Shown here: piece after piece, positions 17,374-25,379 of the stretch
Numbering within the stretch: the first letter of the stretch is position 1
How the letters are laid out: each line of letters begins with the position of its first letter
DNA from: CAWGYT01 sp963826795
GTDB lineage: Bacteria > Planctomycetota > Planctomycetia > Pirellulales > Pirellulaceae
Assembly: GCA_963826795.1 (NCBI GenBank)
Contig: CAWGYT010000018.1
Location: forward strand, 62,001 to 126,000
Direction of reading: 5' to 3'
Length of the DNA stretch: 64,000 nt
Made by a program: the position numbers and the translations under genes
The notes under the pieces: generated by a model
The model's input: the letters and a program-made list of their open reading frames with translations, nothing else
What the model was told of the DNA's origin: nothing
Database searches by the model: none

Positions 17374-19107
17374 TCACGCGTCGGAGCTTGTTTCGCAACG
17401 CCCCTCAACCCAGACGGTCTGTTGAGGGCCAATCGTCAGACACTCCCCGACCGGCGTTCCGCGAATCAGCTCGGATGTCCACCGAAAGTGACCCTGAGGT
17501 CGCAGTGGCAGCTCGACCGGGTCGCGGCCAACATTGAGCGCGACCAGCACGCAGCTCGCACCGTCGGGTGCCGAACGCAAGAATGCCAGGATCCGAGAAT
17601 CCCCGCTGTCCACAACCCGCTGTTCCGCATCCGGGTGAAACGCGTTTCGGCGGCGGCGAAGCGTCAAGAGGCGTCGATAGCCGCGATAGATCGCCGCCGG
17701 CAAGGAGCCTGGTTGGGCCAGGGACGCCTGCAATTCGGACCATTCGAACTTTCGGCGATTGATCCGCCGGGGTTGGCCCGACTGCAGGACGGCGGCGTGA
17801 TCGTTTGACGTCCCCACGAGACTGTGAAAATAGACACCCGGAATCCCGCGGAGGGCCAACATGACGGCCTGCGTCGCGAGAAAACTGGTGCCGGGCGGAA
17901 GGCCTCGAGCAGGATCGTCCAGGCGGGAAAGCGCGTCCACATAAGTCACGTTCAACTCGTAGGGCGCGTCGGTCCCATCCGGCCGGCGTCGCGTGCTCAC
18001 CCCACCCCCGCATGCCTTCGTCCAGTCGACCAGCGCGTCAAATCGCTCCGGCGGGACGAGCCCCTCGAGCGGCCGCACGCCGATGCCGTCATGCGAGGCC
18101 GTGAAATTGAAATAGGTGGTCCCTGGCGGCGGCGGGCTCAGGTCCGCCAGCCAGCCCCTCAACACGCGGGCATCGCTGCTGAGCATCGCGTCCAACAGCA
18201 ACGGCGGCAAACTGAATTGATAGACCAACTGAGCTTCATCGCCGGCGCCGAAGTAACTGATGTTTTCTGCGTGCGGGACGTTCGTTTCGGTCAAGAGCCA
18301 CGTGCCGGGTGAAGTGGCTTGCAAGACCTCGCGTAGCAACTTCACAACGGTATGGGTTTGGGGGAGATGGACGCAGGCCGTGCCGAGTTGCTTCCAGAGG
18401 TACGCGATCGCATCGAGTCGCACGATCCGCGCGCCATGCCGCGCGTACAGGAGCAGGACGTCGATCATCTTCAGCAGCAACTCGGGTTCGGCATAGTTCA
18501 GGTCGATCTGGTCGGGACTAAACGTCGTCCAAACATGTTTCGTCCCGCGCGACGTCTCGAACGAAGTCAGCAGCGGGAGACTGCGGGGTCGCACCACCTG
18601 CGTCAGGTCAGCGGCTGGATCCACTTCGATGAAGCAACGATCCCAGGGCGATTCGCCGCGCAGAAAGCGCTGAAACCATTCGCTTCGTTGCGAGAGATGG
18701 TTGAGCACCAGGTCAAACATCAAGTGAAACACCTTCCCCAACGCATCCACGTCCTGCCAGGTTCCCAATCGCGGATCCACTTGCTCGTAGTCCACCACGG
18801 AGAAGCCGTCATCCGAAGACCATGGATAGAACGGCAACAGGTGGACCGTATTGAACAATTCCTCCCACCCCTCTTCCAGAAAGAACGTCCGCAACGCGGC
18901 CAGCGGCGACAGTTCGGCACGCTGCACCATGTCGCCGTAGGTGATCAAGACGACGTCTTGCTGATCCCAGGACGCGGCGGGCCGGGGCAGCTCGTCGCGC
19001 GGAAATTCAGCAATCCGCGCCAGCAACCGAGGCACCAATTCGGCCGCCTTTTCGCCGTAAAGAAAACGCAGACGCGCCGCCAACGTGTGTTCCATCGAGG
19101 AAGTCAT
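17374..19107 (-). CDS. GH13 subfamily 18 phosphorylase, probably glucosylglycerate (or sucrose) phosphorylase
   Basis: 577 residues in the GH13_18 arrangement: HLLPFYPWSSDDGFSVVDY near residue 90, nucleophile D232 in RIVRLDAIAYLWK, acid/base E274 in WLLTETNVPH, and ASHDGIGVRP. The family phosphorolyses an alpha-glucoside to glucose 1-phosphate. Subfamily members act on sucrose, sucrose 6'-phosphate or 2-O-glucosylglycerate. Its position directly before gpgS makes glucosylglycerate the best guess, so the enzyme would recycle the solute when osmotic stress ends. There is no signal peptide, so it is cytoplasmic. ATGs at 19107 and 19095 are both possible starts. Confidence 0.82.
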   Translation of the reverse strand: MTSSMEHTLAARLRFLYGEKAAELVPRLLARIAEFPRDELPRPAASWDQQDVVLITYGDMVQRAELSPLAALRTFFLEEGWEELFNTVHLLPFYPWSSDDGFSVVDYEQVDPRLGTWQDVDALGKVFHLMFDLVLNHLSQRSEWFQRFLRGESPWDRCFIEVDPAADLTQVVRPRSLPLLTSFETSRGTKHVWTTFSPDQIDLNYAEPELLLKMIDVLLLYARHGARIVRLDAIAYLWKQLGTACVHLPQTHTVVKLLREVLQATSPGTWLLTETNVPHAENISYFGAGDEAQLVYQFSLPPLLLDAMLSSDARVLRGWLADLSPPPPGTTYFNFTASHDGIGVRPLEGLVPPERFDALVDWTKACGGGVSTRRRPDGTDAPYELNVTYVDALSRLDDPARGLPPGTSFLATQAVMLALRGIPGVYFHSLVGTSNDHAAVLQSGQPRRINRRKFEWSELQASLAQPGSLPAAIYRGYRRLLTLRRRRNAFHPDAEQRVVDSGDSRILAFLRSAPDGASCVLVALNVGRDPVELPLRPQGHFRWTSELIRGTPVGECLTIGPQQTVWVEGRCETSSDA

Positions 19108-19150
19108 CCCGTGGCTCTACCTCCGTGCGGATCGCGATCCGACCCGTGCA

Positions 19151-20440
19151 TCACAGGTCGTCCAATCCCGTGAAATTGGTCAACAAAGCTCGCAGCTTCC
19201 GTTTCAGGACCGCGTAACTGAAGAAGGCTCGACCCACTCGATAGTTGTGCTCGACCATCTCCTCGCGGTACGCCCGGTCCTCCAGCACGCGGGTCACCTG
19301 GGAGACGACGTCCTTCGTCACGAAACCGTTCATCGTCGCGACTCGAAATCGCTTGGGTTCAATATCGGTCACGAAGATCGAATAACGATTCACCAGCACG
19401 GGCTTGCGGTAGTAAAACGCTTCGATCAGCGCATTCCCGAATCCTTCGTAAAGGCTGGGATAGGTGATGAAGTCCGCATTGGCGTAGGCGTCCTGCAGAC
19501 TGTATTGCCGCTGGCCATCGGCCAACGTCAATCGCTCGTCGTTGAACTTGTGGGCCAACAGCCGCAAATCGACCCCCTGATGATCGGCCATCTCCTTCAG
19601 GGCATCAAAATAGTCATTGCCTTCGTCCCCGGATTCGTGGGTGATGATCAGTTTGCACCTGGGGTTCTTGAGTGCCGCCACGAGCGAAATCGCGTGTTCG
19701 ATCCCCTTGCGCGGCACGACGCGTGTCGGCTGCAAGAAGACGATGTCGTCATCTGCCAAACCCAAGTCACCGCGGAAGTTGCAGGTGAATTCATCATCCG
19801 GCGCGTCAGGAGGATTGTCGAAGTCCAGCACGTTGGGAACGAGCACTGACGAGCATCCGCAACGATGCGAAAGTGCCTGTTGGGCGGCGGAATTGATCGT
19901 CACGTGCTGGATCGACGGCAGCTTCGGCGGGAACGCCATCGCCAGAATGTCGCCCAAGGCGTTGACCGAAAACCGATCACGTTCCCAGTAGAAATCGTGA
20001 TGATGCGCGATTGTGGGAAATCCCGTCTCGGCGATAAACGTCGCGATTGCCAATCCCAGCGGGACATTCATCGGGATACAGCTTGCGTTCTGGACCACCA
20101 GGATCTGAATCTCGAAGCGGCGGGTGAAATCATAGAGCGACTGTCGCAAGTGATTGCTCAAATCATAGATTCGCCGCGTGACTTCCGGATCTCGGGTCGA
20201 TCGACCGAAGACGCGCTCATTGATCCACTCGATATCCGGATTTCCGAAGTGCGCATGCGGCACAAGCATGCTGACGTCGGGATTCGTATTCAGCTTGCCT
20301 CCGTACCAGAAACTGACGTGCCGGTGGTCCCACAGGATTTTGGCCCATTTTGAGGCCTCCAGTGAAACGCCGTCGGTCCCCGCGAAGCGTGTCCCGACGA
20401 ATCCAATGTTGCAACCGCTGTTTTGAAATACTTCGTTCAT
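19151..20440 (-). CDS. GT4-family glycosyltransferase in the solute operon
   Basis: 429 residues with the GT-B fold. The N-terminal half begins NIGFVGTRFAGTDGVSLE. The C-terminal half has FLQPTRVVPRKGIEHAI (donor-site Arg and Lys) and YPSLYEGFGNALIEAFYY (EX7E-type donor motif). It is cytoplasmic with no membrane segment. Its place between the HAD phosphatase and the phosphorylase suggests it adds a sugar to glucosylglycerate or its phosphate, for example as a mannosylglucosylglycerate synthase. That is inference from context; GT4 enzymes have many acceptors. Confidence 0.75.
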   Translation of the reverse strand: MNEVFQNSGCNIGFVGTRFAGTDGVSLEASKWAKILWDHRHVSFWYGGKLNTNPDVSMLVPHAHFGNPDIEWINERVFGRSTRDPEVTRRIYDLSNHLRQSLYDFTRRFEIQILVVQNASCIPMNVPLGLAIATFIAETGFPTIAHHHDFYWERDRFSVNALGDILAMAFPPKLPSIQHVTINSAAQQALSHRCGCSSVLVPNVLDFDNPPDAPDDEFTCNFRGDLGLADDDIVFLQPTRVVPRKGIEHAISLVAALKNPRCKLIITHESGDEGNDYFDALKEMADHQGVDLRLLAHKFNDERLTLADGQRQYSLQDAYANADFITYPSLYEGFGNALIEAFYYRKPVLVNRYSIFVTDIEPKRFRVATMNGFVTKDVVSQVTRVLEDRAYREEMVEHNYRVGRAFFSYAVLKRKLRALLTNFTGLDDL

Positions 20441-20497
20441 GGAGGAAGGTCGAAGTCCGGATGTGGATGCGGCGCATGCCCGCGGTTCAAATCGATG

Positions 20498-21448
20498 TCA
20501 TGCCTCGAGCAGTTCCCCTAGCTGACGCAGGCAGTTCACCACGACGTCAGGCTCAATTCCTTTCACCAAGGCGTCCCCGACCCTCCAGCGAAGACTGCGC
20601 TGATCGCCAGCAAACAAGGCGGTTCGAAAGCCAACGCGTGACGCGGGCGCAATATCGTTGCGAAGATCGTTGCCCAGGTATAGCACCTGAGCCGGTTTGA
20701 GGCCAAACTCGGCAAGCTGGATGGCGGCCAATTGGTACAATCCCGTTCCCGGTTTGGCGAAGCCGTGTTGGTACGAGAAATATTGCAGCGTCGGATCAAA
20801 GCCCGAGGCGTCCAGCGAGCAGCCCGCGGTCGCCTCCCACATTAACGGCGTAAAAAACTGCGCATTGCTCACAATCCCCAGGCGAAGGCCACCTTCGCGG
20901 AGTCGCCGCAGGCAGGCCCGGGCGTCGGGCATCGGCCAAACCGGATTGATCCGCAATTCATACTCGACGGCCAACTGTTGCCGCTGTCGCCATAACTCGC
21001 TTTCCGGCGGGCAACTTTCGGGCGGGCAACTTTCCGGCGGTTCAATTCCGGCCGGCGTCTTCGCACCGACGCGCTCCGAATCCACCCGATCCGCCAGGAC
21101 GCGCCGCCAGATTTCGACGATCTCGACCTCCGGATAAGCCTCCCCCTCGGCCCGCCTTCGCTGATGTTCCCGCCGAATCTCGGCGTGCAGCCGTCGCACG
21201 AGCTGTTCGCCCGTCAGGCGGGTGCCGACGTTCGCGGCTCGGCAGGCCGACTCCGCCATCGCCGCTCGGTCCGCGTCGGTTGCGCCGACCCCCACGTCCC
21301 CACTGCCGCTGACCAGCAGCGTCCCGTAGACGTCGAATAGAACGGCGCGGATGTCAGGCAGGCGACGCAACCGGGGCGTCGTATCCGTCGGGATCGGTTC
21401 CAGCGGACGGCTGTGCTGTTGGATCAGGGCGATCAGGGAATCATGCAT
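20498..21448 (-). CDS. HAD-superfamily hydrolase
   Basis: About 316 residues from ATG 21448, overlapping the end of the upstream glycosyltransferase; ATG 21460 is also in frame. HAD motif I is FDVYGT, motif II LGIVSNAQ, then the lysine in GFAKPGTGLY and motif IV YLGNDLRNDI. The long cap region carries a pentapeptide repeat (PPESC twice, then PPESE) not expected in the family. The likely role is dephosphorylating a glycosyl-3-phosphoglycerate intermediate, because no other phosphatase is in this operon. That is inferred. General HAD phosphatases are hard to tell apart by sequence. Confidence 0.72.
   Translation of the reverse strand: MHDSLIALIQQHSRPLEPIPTDTTPRLRRLPDIRAVLFDVYGTLLVSGSGDVGVGATDADRAAMAESACRAANVGTRLTGEQLVRRLHAEIRREHQRRRAEGEAYPEVEIVEIWRRVLADRVDSERVGAKTPAGIEPPESCPPESCPPESELWRQRQQLAVEYELRINPVWPMPDARACLRRLREGGLRLGIVSNAQFFTPLMWEATAGCSLDASGFDPTLQYFSYQHGFAKPGTGLYQLAAIQLAEFGLKPAQVLYLGNDLRNDIAPASRVGFRTALFAGDQRSLRWRVGDALVKGIEPDVVVNCLRQLGELLEA
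21001..21045. repeat. Three-unit 15-bp tandem repeat inside the HAD gene
   Basis: Units 21001-21015, 21016-21030 and 21031-21045 (tttccggcgggcaac and near-copies) encode PPESC-like pentapeptides on the minus strand. The reading frame is preserved. Confidence 0.8.
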
Positions 21449-23027
21449 CGGGACGTGCAAAACGAATAGGATACAAGCGACTCAGCTCCAGAAACCCCGC
21501 CAGGATCGCCTCCGGCCGCGCCAGGCGAGACACGGGCGAATTCGCTGGGCACCGGGCCAGGTCGTCATAGACCGCGTTCAATCGTTGCCCGATCGCGCGC
21601 AATCCAAACGCCGTCTGGATCCGGGATGCATTGGACCTCACACGTTCCCGCTGACTCTCAAGGGTGGCCTGGGCCATTTCCGCCCAACCCGGGTTGAGTT
21701 GGCACAGTTCCCGACGCGCCGATGCGCCAACTCGCGCCACACGCCGGACCACGGCTGCCTGAAGTTTAAAAGAGAGCCGTGCAAAATCAACGCCCTGGGG
21801 CGTCAGCAAGGCGGCCAGCTGCGACTCAAAGTCGGGATCGGGCGGAAGCGGGGTCCGATATCCTCGATAGAGCTCGCGGGCCGCGTTTCGAAGTGGCTCC
21901 AGGACCGCCTCGCGACCGAGCCAGTCCAACGGAATGTCAAATCGTGGGAGGAGCGTCTCCAGGTCGACGCCAGCGTCTCGAAAGTCGCAGGTGATCTCGG
22001 GCAGATCGCGTCCGACGAGCGGGCGTTGGGCCAGCCAGGATTCCAGAAACACCATCCCAAAGCCCTCGGCAACGCTGGTTGTCAACAGCGCGTCGGCCGC
22101 CGCGACGTTCTCGGCGAAACTCAGACCACCCTGGCCTCCCGTGTTGAAATAGACCGGCAGCTCGAGCTCACGGGCCAGGTTGACGATTCGCTCATAGTGT
22201 GGCTGCTCCACCGGGTTCTGGGGTGCCAGCGAGAGCGCGAACGAGCAGCTCTCGCGAAACAAGGCGGCCCACAGCAGCAGCTCGCCCACCAACTTCCGAC
22301 GGATACCCCGCACCGGGTACAGGATCAGGCGTCGACTCGCGTCCAGCGCCGGATCCAACTTGCGACGGGCCGCGACCCGCTCGGGCAGCTCGCCGACACC
22401 CGCGACCGGGTTCGGCAGGTAGTGCAACCGCGCCGGCGCGACGCCCGCCGCCGACAGGATCTGTCGGTCGCGTCCGTTGAGCACCGCGTAGTGGAGGTGC
22501 GCCGCTTGTGGATAGAGCAGCCCGGACCACGCCTCCGGCGCGGGCCCGCCCAACGCCTCGCACAAGTGCTGATAATTCGCCGGACGCGCGTCTTCAATGA
22601 AGTCGTGGATTTGCAGCAGACAGCGGAAACCTCGCCGAGCCAGCTCGCCAACACATCCGGGCAAGGCGCTGTTCTTTCCCAAGGCATGATTGTGGACATG
22701 GAGGATCGTCCCCTCCCGTGTCGCCCCCCTGTCGAAAAGCGTCGACTCAATCGCTGCTGACAGCTGGCCCACCCGCGCCGCTGGGTCCCGCACCCCACCG
22801 TGAATCGCGTCGTAGTCCAGCTCCGGGATGACGCGCGTCTGAACGCGTAATCCGGGGAACGTCGGAGGATTGTCCGACAGGCCTGCGTCGCCTCGGCCCC
22901 CATGCATCAACGTGATCGAATCAAACCGGCAACCGCAGGCCTGCAGAGCAAGCAGATGGTTGCGGATGACTTGCGTCACGCCGCCACGGTTCAGATGATA
23001 GTGCAGGATGGCGAGTTGTCGGCCCAA
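21441..23027 (-). CDS. GT4-family glycosyltransferase, first gene of the solute operon
   Basis: I place the start at TTG 23027, because AAGGAGG ends seven bases before it and the protein then begins LGRQLAILHYHLNRGGV, the proper first strand of a GT-B enzyme. This gives 528 residues. The C-terminal donor region is recognisable (YPVRGIRRKLVGELLLW, TTSVAEGFGMVFLESW), followed by about 150 helical residues that GT4 enzymes usually lack. It may be the second glycosyl transfer, for example mannosyl transfer to glucosyl-3-phosphoglycerate, but the acceptor is unproven. The stop overlaps the HAD start, suggesting coupled translation. Confidence 0.72.
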   Translation of the reverse strand: MGRQLAILHYHLNRGGVTQVIRNHLLALQACGCRFDSITLMHGGRGDAGLSDNPPTFPGLRVQTRVIPELDYDAIHGGVRDPAARVGQLSAAIESTLFDRGATREGTILHVHNHALGKNSALPGCVGELARRGFRCLLQIHDFIEDARPANYQHLCEALGGPAPEAWSGLLYPQAAHLHYAVLNGRDRQILSAAGVAPARLHYLPNPVAGVGELPERVAARRKLDPALDASRRLILYPVRGIRRKLVGELLLWAALFRESCSFALSLAPQNPVEQPHYERIVNLARELELPVYFNTGGQGGLSFAENVAAADALLTTSVAEGFGMVFLESWLAQRPLVGRDLPEITCDFRDAGVDLETLLPRFDIPLDWLGREAVLEPLRNAARELYRGYRTPLPPDPDFESQLAALLTPQGVDFARLSFKLQAAVVRRVARVGASARRELCQLNPGWAEMAQATLESQRERVRSNASRIQTAFGLRAIGQRLNAVYDDLARCPANSPVSRLARPEAILAGFLELSRLYPIRFARPDA

Positions 23028-23166
23028 AAGCGAACCTCCTTTCAAAACCCCGGGATGCGAGCAGCCGCACAGCATGTCGAGCCCTGCGGCGGGTACGAGC
23101 CTACCGCACGATTCGATTCCTGAACACTTGGGCGAGCGAGTCAACCGGCTGACCGTGCCGCGGCCC

Positions 23167-23207
23167 GCTGGAGCGCCGCGTCACGCTGGAGCGCCGCGTC
23201 ACGCTGG
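23167..23207. repeat. 18-bp tandem duplication
   Basis: gctggagcgccgcgtcac is present twice exactly (23167-23184 and 23185-23202), plus a partial third copy, in the noncoding divergent region. Confidence 0.8.
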
Positions 23208-23294
23208 GTAAACTCTATCAATTACAGAAAGCCGCGTGTGTTTTCGTGATCCCCGGCCGAGCTCGCTGGCCGATCTCGAAAAGACGCGCGGGTC

Positions 23295-23322
23295 TTCATT
23301 GTTTCTTCACAATGATCTGCTG
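23295..23322 (+). promoter_or_regulatory. Candidate Pho box upstream of pstS
   Basis: TTCATT (23295) and TTCACA (23306) are spaced 11 bases apart, with a weaker third position CTGCTG at 23317. TAGATT at 23333-23338 could be the -10. PhoB-type sites are direct repeats of 11-bp period, and the same TTCACA core recurs before phoU. Inference only. Confidence 0.4.
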
Positions 23323-23533
23323 AGCCTCAGCCGTAGATTCTTTTCCTGGTTCGGCCGACTCGAGCAAGGGGAGGAATCTGGCGATCCGCGCGGGAAAGCA
23401 ATGGAGCGAGCGGACGCACCACGTAGTCGGCACCGGCCTCAGATGACGTCCGGTGTCCGGAACTCGGCTGAGGCGACTCTAGCCTGCCTCGGCATCTTAG
23501 CCTTGCCTTACTTCTTTTCAGGAGCTTTGCGGG

Positions 23534-24442
23534 ATGGTCCGAAGCAAGCACTTTTTCATCGCGACGGTGTTGGCGTCGATGGGTTGCCTTCTTGGCTGCG
23601 GCGGAGGCGGCGGCGGTGATGACGAAATCATTCGCGTCAGCCGCCAGAATAACTCGGGAACTTACGCCTATTTTCGCGAAGTCGTACTCGGCGAAGAGCG
23701 CGAGTTTAAACTGGGCTCATTTGACCAGAGCGGATCCAAGGACGTGGTTGAGCTGGTGGCGAAGACGCCGAATGCGATTGGCTACTCGGGGATGGGCTAC
23801 GCAACGCCTGAAGTGAAGATGGTGCCGGTGTCCAAGACCACGGGAGGCCCCGCCGTGACACCGACGGCCGAGCACGCTTCGGACGGGACTTACCCGCTGG
23901 CCCGCGCTCTGTATCTGTACACGGTTGGGGAACCTCAGGGGGCGTTAAAGCATTACCTGGATTGGATTCGGTCCGCGGAGGGCCAGGCGATTGTCGCGGA
24001 GATCGGCTATGTCCCGGTCGAGGCAATCGAGATGCCCAGCGACGCGCCGCCCGAAGCCGGCACGATCAAATCCGCGGGGTCCGACACGATGGTGAACCTG
24101 GCCCAGAAATGGGCCGAGGTCTACATGCAGAAATATTCGAACGTGAACATCCAGGTGTCCGGCGGCGGGTCCGGGACGGGGATCAAGTCGCTGATCGATG
24201 GCACGATCGAATTGGCCAATGCCAGCCGCGAGATGAAGGAGGAAGAACGGAATCAGGCGGCGGCAGGTGGGCACGGCGAAGTGCGTGAGTACACGGTGGC
24301 GCTCGATGCGCTGGCGGTTTACGTCCACAAGGACAATCCCATCGAATCGATCTCGCTGGAGGAGCTGGCGGAGATTTACGGTGACGGAGGTACCACGACA
24401 AAGTGGTCACAACTGCGGGAGCCAGCGAAAAGTGGCAACTGA
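23534..24442 (+). CDS. pstS: Phosphate-binding lipoprotein PstS with circularly permuted halves
   Basis: 302 residues. A lipoprotein signal (residues 1-22, lipobox LLGC) leads directly into residues 31-165, which match the C-terminal half of ordinary PstS: RVSRQNNSGTYAYF, NAIGYSGMGYA, DGTYPLARALYLYT, EGQAIVAEIGYVPV. After a Pro-rich linker, residues 177-295 match the N-terminal half: TIKSAGSDTMVNLAQKWAE, GGGSGTGIKSLIDGT, LANASREMKEEE, ALDALAVYVHKDNP and KWSQL. KWSQL is exactly where normal PstS continues into its SRxNNSGTY part. So the fold is complete but permuted at a hinge. It should bind periplasmic phosphate for PstCA. The stop overlaps pstC by 11 bases. Confidence 0.88.
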   Translation: MVRSKHFFIATVLASMGCLLGCGGGGGGDDEIIRVSRQNNSGTYAYFREVVLGEEREFKLGSFDQSGSKDVVELVAKTPNAIGYSGMGYATPEVKMVPVSKTTGGPAVTPTAEHASDGTYPLARALYLYTVGEPQGALKHYLDWIRSAEGQAIVAEIGYVPVEAIEMPSDAPPEAGTIKSAGSDTMVNLAQKWAEVYMQKYSNVNIQVSGGGSGTGIKSLIDGTIELANASREMKEEERNQAAAGGHGEVREYTVALDALAVYVHKDNPIESISLEELAEIYGDGGTTTKWSQLREPAKSGN

Positions 24443-25379
24443 CATTTCCCCTCCGGCCGACGGTCAACCGAGCGCCCTGCCGGCGTTTTCGACTTCCCAG
24501 CTTGATTTGGGTGAGCTGGCCGTCGTCGCGGTGATCCACGTCTGCGGCTGGAGCGCGATTCTGTTCGTCTTGGCGATCTTTGCGTTTGTGTTTCGCGAGG
24601 CGTTTCCGATCATCACCCGCGGGTTCGACTTTGGCGAGTTCTTCACGAGCCCGAATTGGCGGCCGGATTCGCAGGTGCGACCTCAGTACGGCATATTTGC
24701 CTTATTGGTAGGCACCGGGGCCGTGACCGTCGGGTCGATGGTCCTGGCCGTACCCCTGGGACTGGGCGCCGCGGTTTATATTTCCGAGTTCTGCGGGGGT
24801 CGGACGCGGGAGACCCTGAAGATTGTCATCGAGCTGTTGGCCGCCATTCCGTCGGTCGTGTGGGGTTTCATTGGCGTGGTCGTGCTGGGGCCCCTCATCA
24901 TTCAGTTGACGGGAGCGCCCGTCGGCGTCAACGTCTTGAACGCCAGTATCGTCTTGGCGTTGATGAGCGTGCCGGTGATCGTTTCCGTGGGCGAGGATTC
25001 GCTCAAGGCCGTGCCGGATTCCTACCGCGAGGCCGCGTTGGCCCTCGGAGCCAGCCGTTGGGAAATCGTCTACCGGGTGCTATTTCCCGCCGCCAAGAAC
25101 GGGTTGCTGGCCGCCGTGCTGCTGGGCGTCGGCCGAGCCATCGGCGAAACCATGGCCGTGTTGCTTTGCACGGGCCACGCCGTGAACATCCCGCATAGCT
25201 TGCTCGATCCCGCCCGGACGCTGACCGCCACGATTGCCTCCGAGTTGGGCGAAGCGGTCAGTGGCGGCGACCATTATCGCGTCCTGTTCCTGATTGGCGT
25301 GGTCTTGTTCGCCGTGACTTTTGTCGTCAACTTATTGGCTGACCTGGCGGTCAAGGGGATTCGAGGCGGTGACCAATGA
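24432..25379 (+). CDS. pstC: Phosphate ABC transporter permease PstC
   Basis: 315 residues from GTG 24432, overlapping the pstS stop; the reading frame is open further upstream, but that part is antisense-like and inside pstS. Six hydrophobic segments are visible. The ATPase-coupling loop YREAALALGASRWEIVYRVLFPAAKNG-type motif is intact, as is GRAIGETMAVLLCTGHA near the C-terminus, a PstC hallmark. It forms the inner-membrane channel with PstA. Start and stop overlap both neighbours, so translation is coupled through the operon. Confidence 0.92.
   Translation: MATDISPPADGQPSALPAFSTSQLDLGELAVVAVIHVCGWSAILFVLAIFAFVFREAFPIITRGFDFGEFFTSPNWRPDSQVRPQYGIFALLVGTGAVTVGSMVLAVPLGLGAAVYISEFCGGRTRETLKIVIELLAAIPSVVWGFIGVVVLGPLIIQLTGAPVGVNVLNASIVLALMSVPVIVSVGEDSLKAVPDSYREAALALGASRWEIVYRVLFPAAKNGLLAAVLLGVGRAIGETMAVLLCTGHAVNIPHSLLDPARTLTATIASELGEAVSGGDHYRVLFLIGVVLFAVTFVVNLLADLAVKGIRGGDQ

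Larger units (their letters stand above)
23028..23533. other. Divergent control region between the solute operon and the pst operon
   Basis: 506 bases without a supported gene. It contains an 18-bp tandem duplication near 23167 and an 11-bp-phased TTCA repeat at 23295-23322. A possible -10 (TAGATT) lies at 23333-23338, followed by about 195 bases of leader before pstS. The small reading frames here have no ribosome site or family match. Confidence 0.6.
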
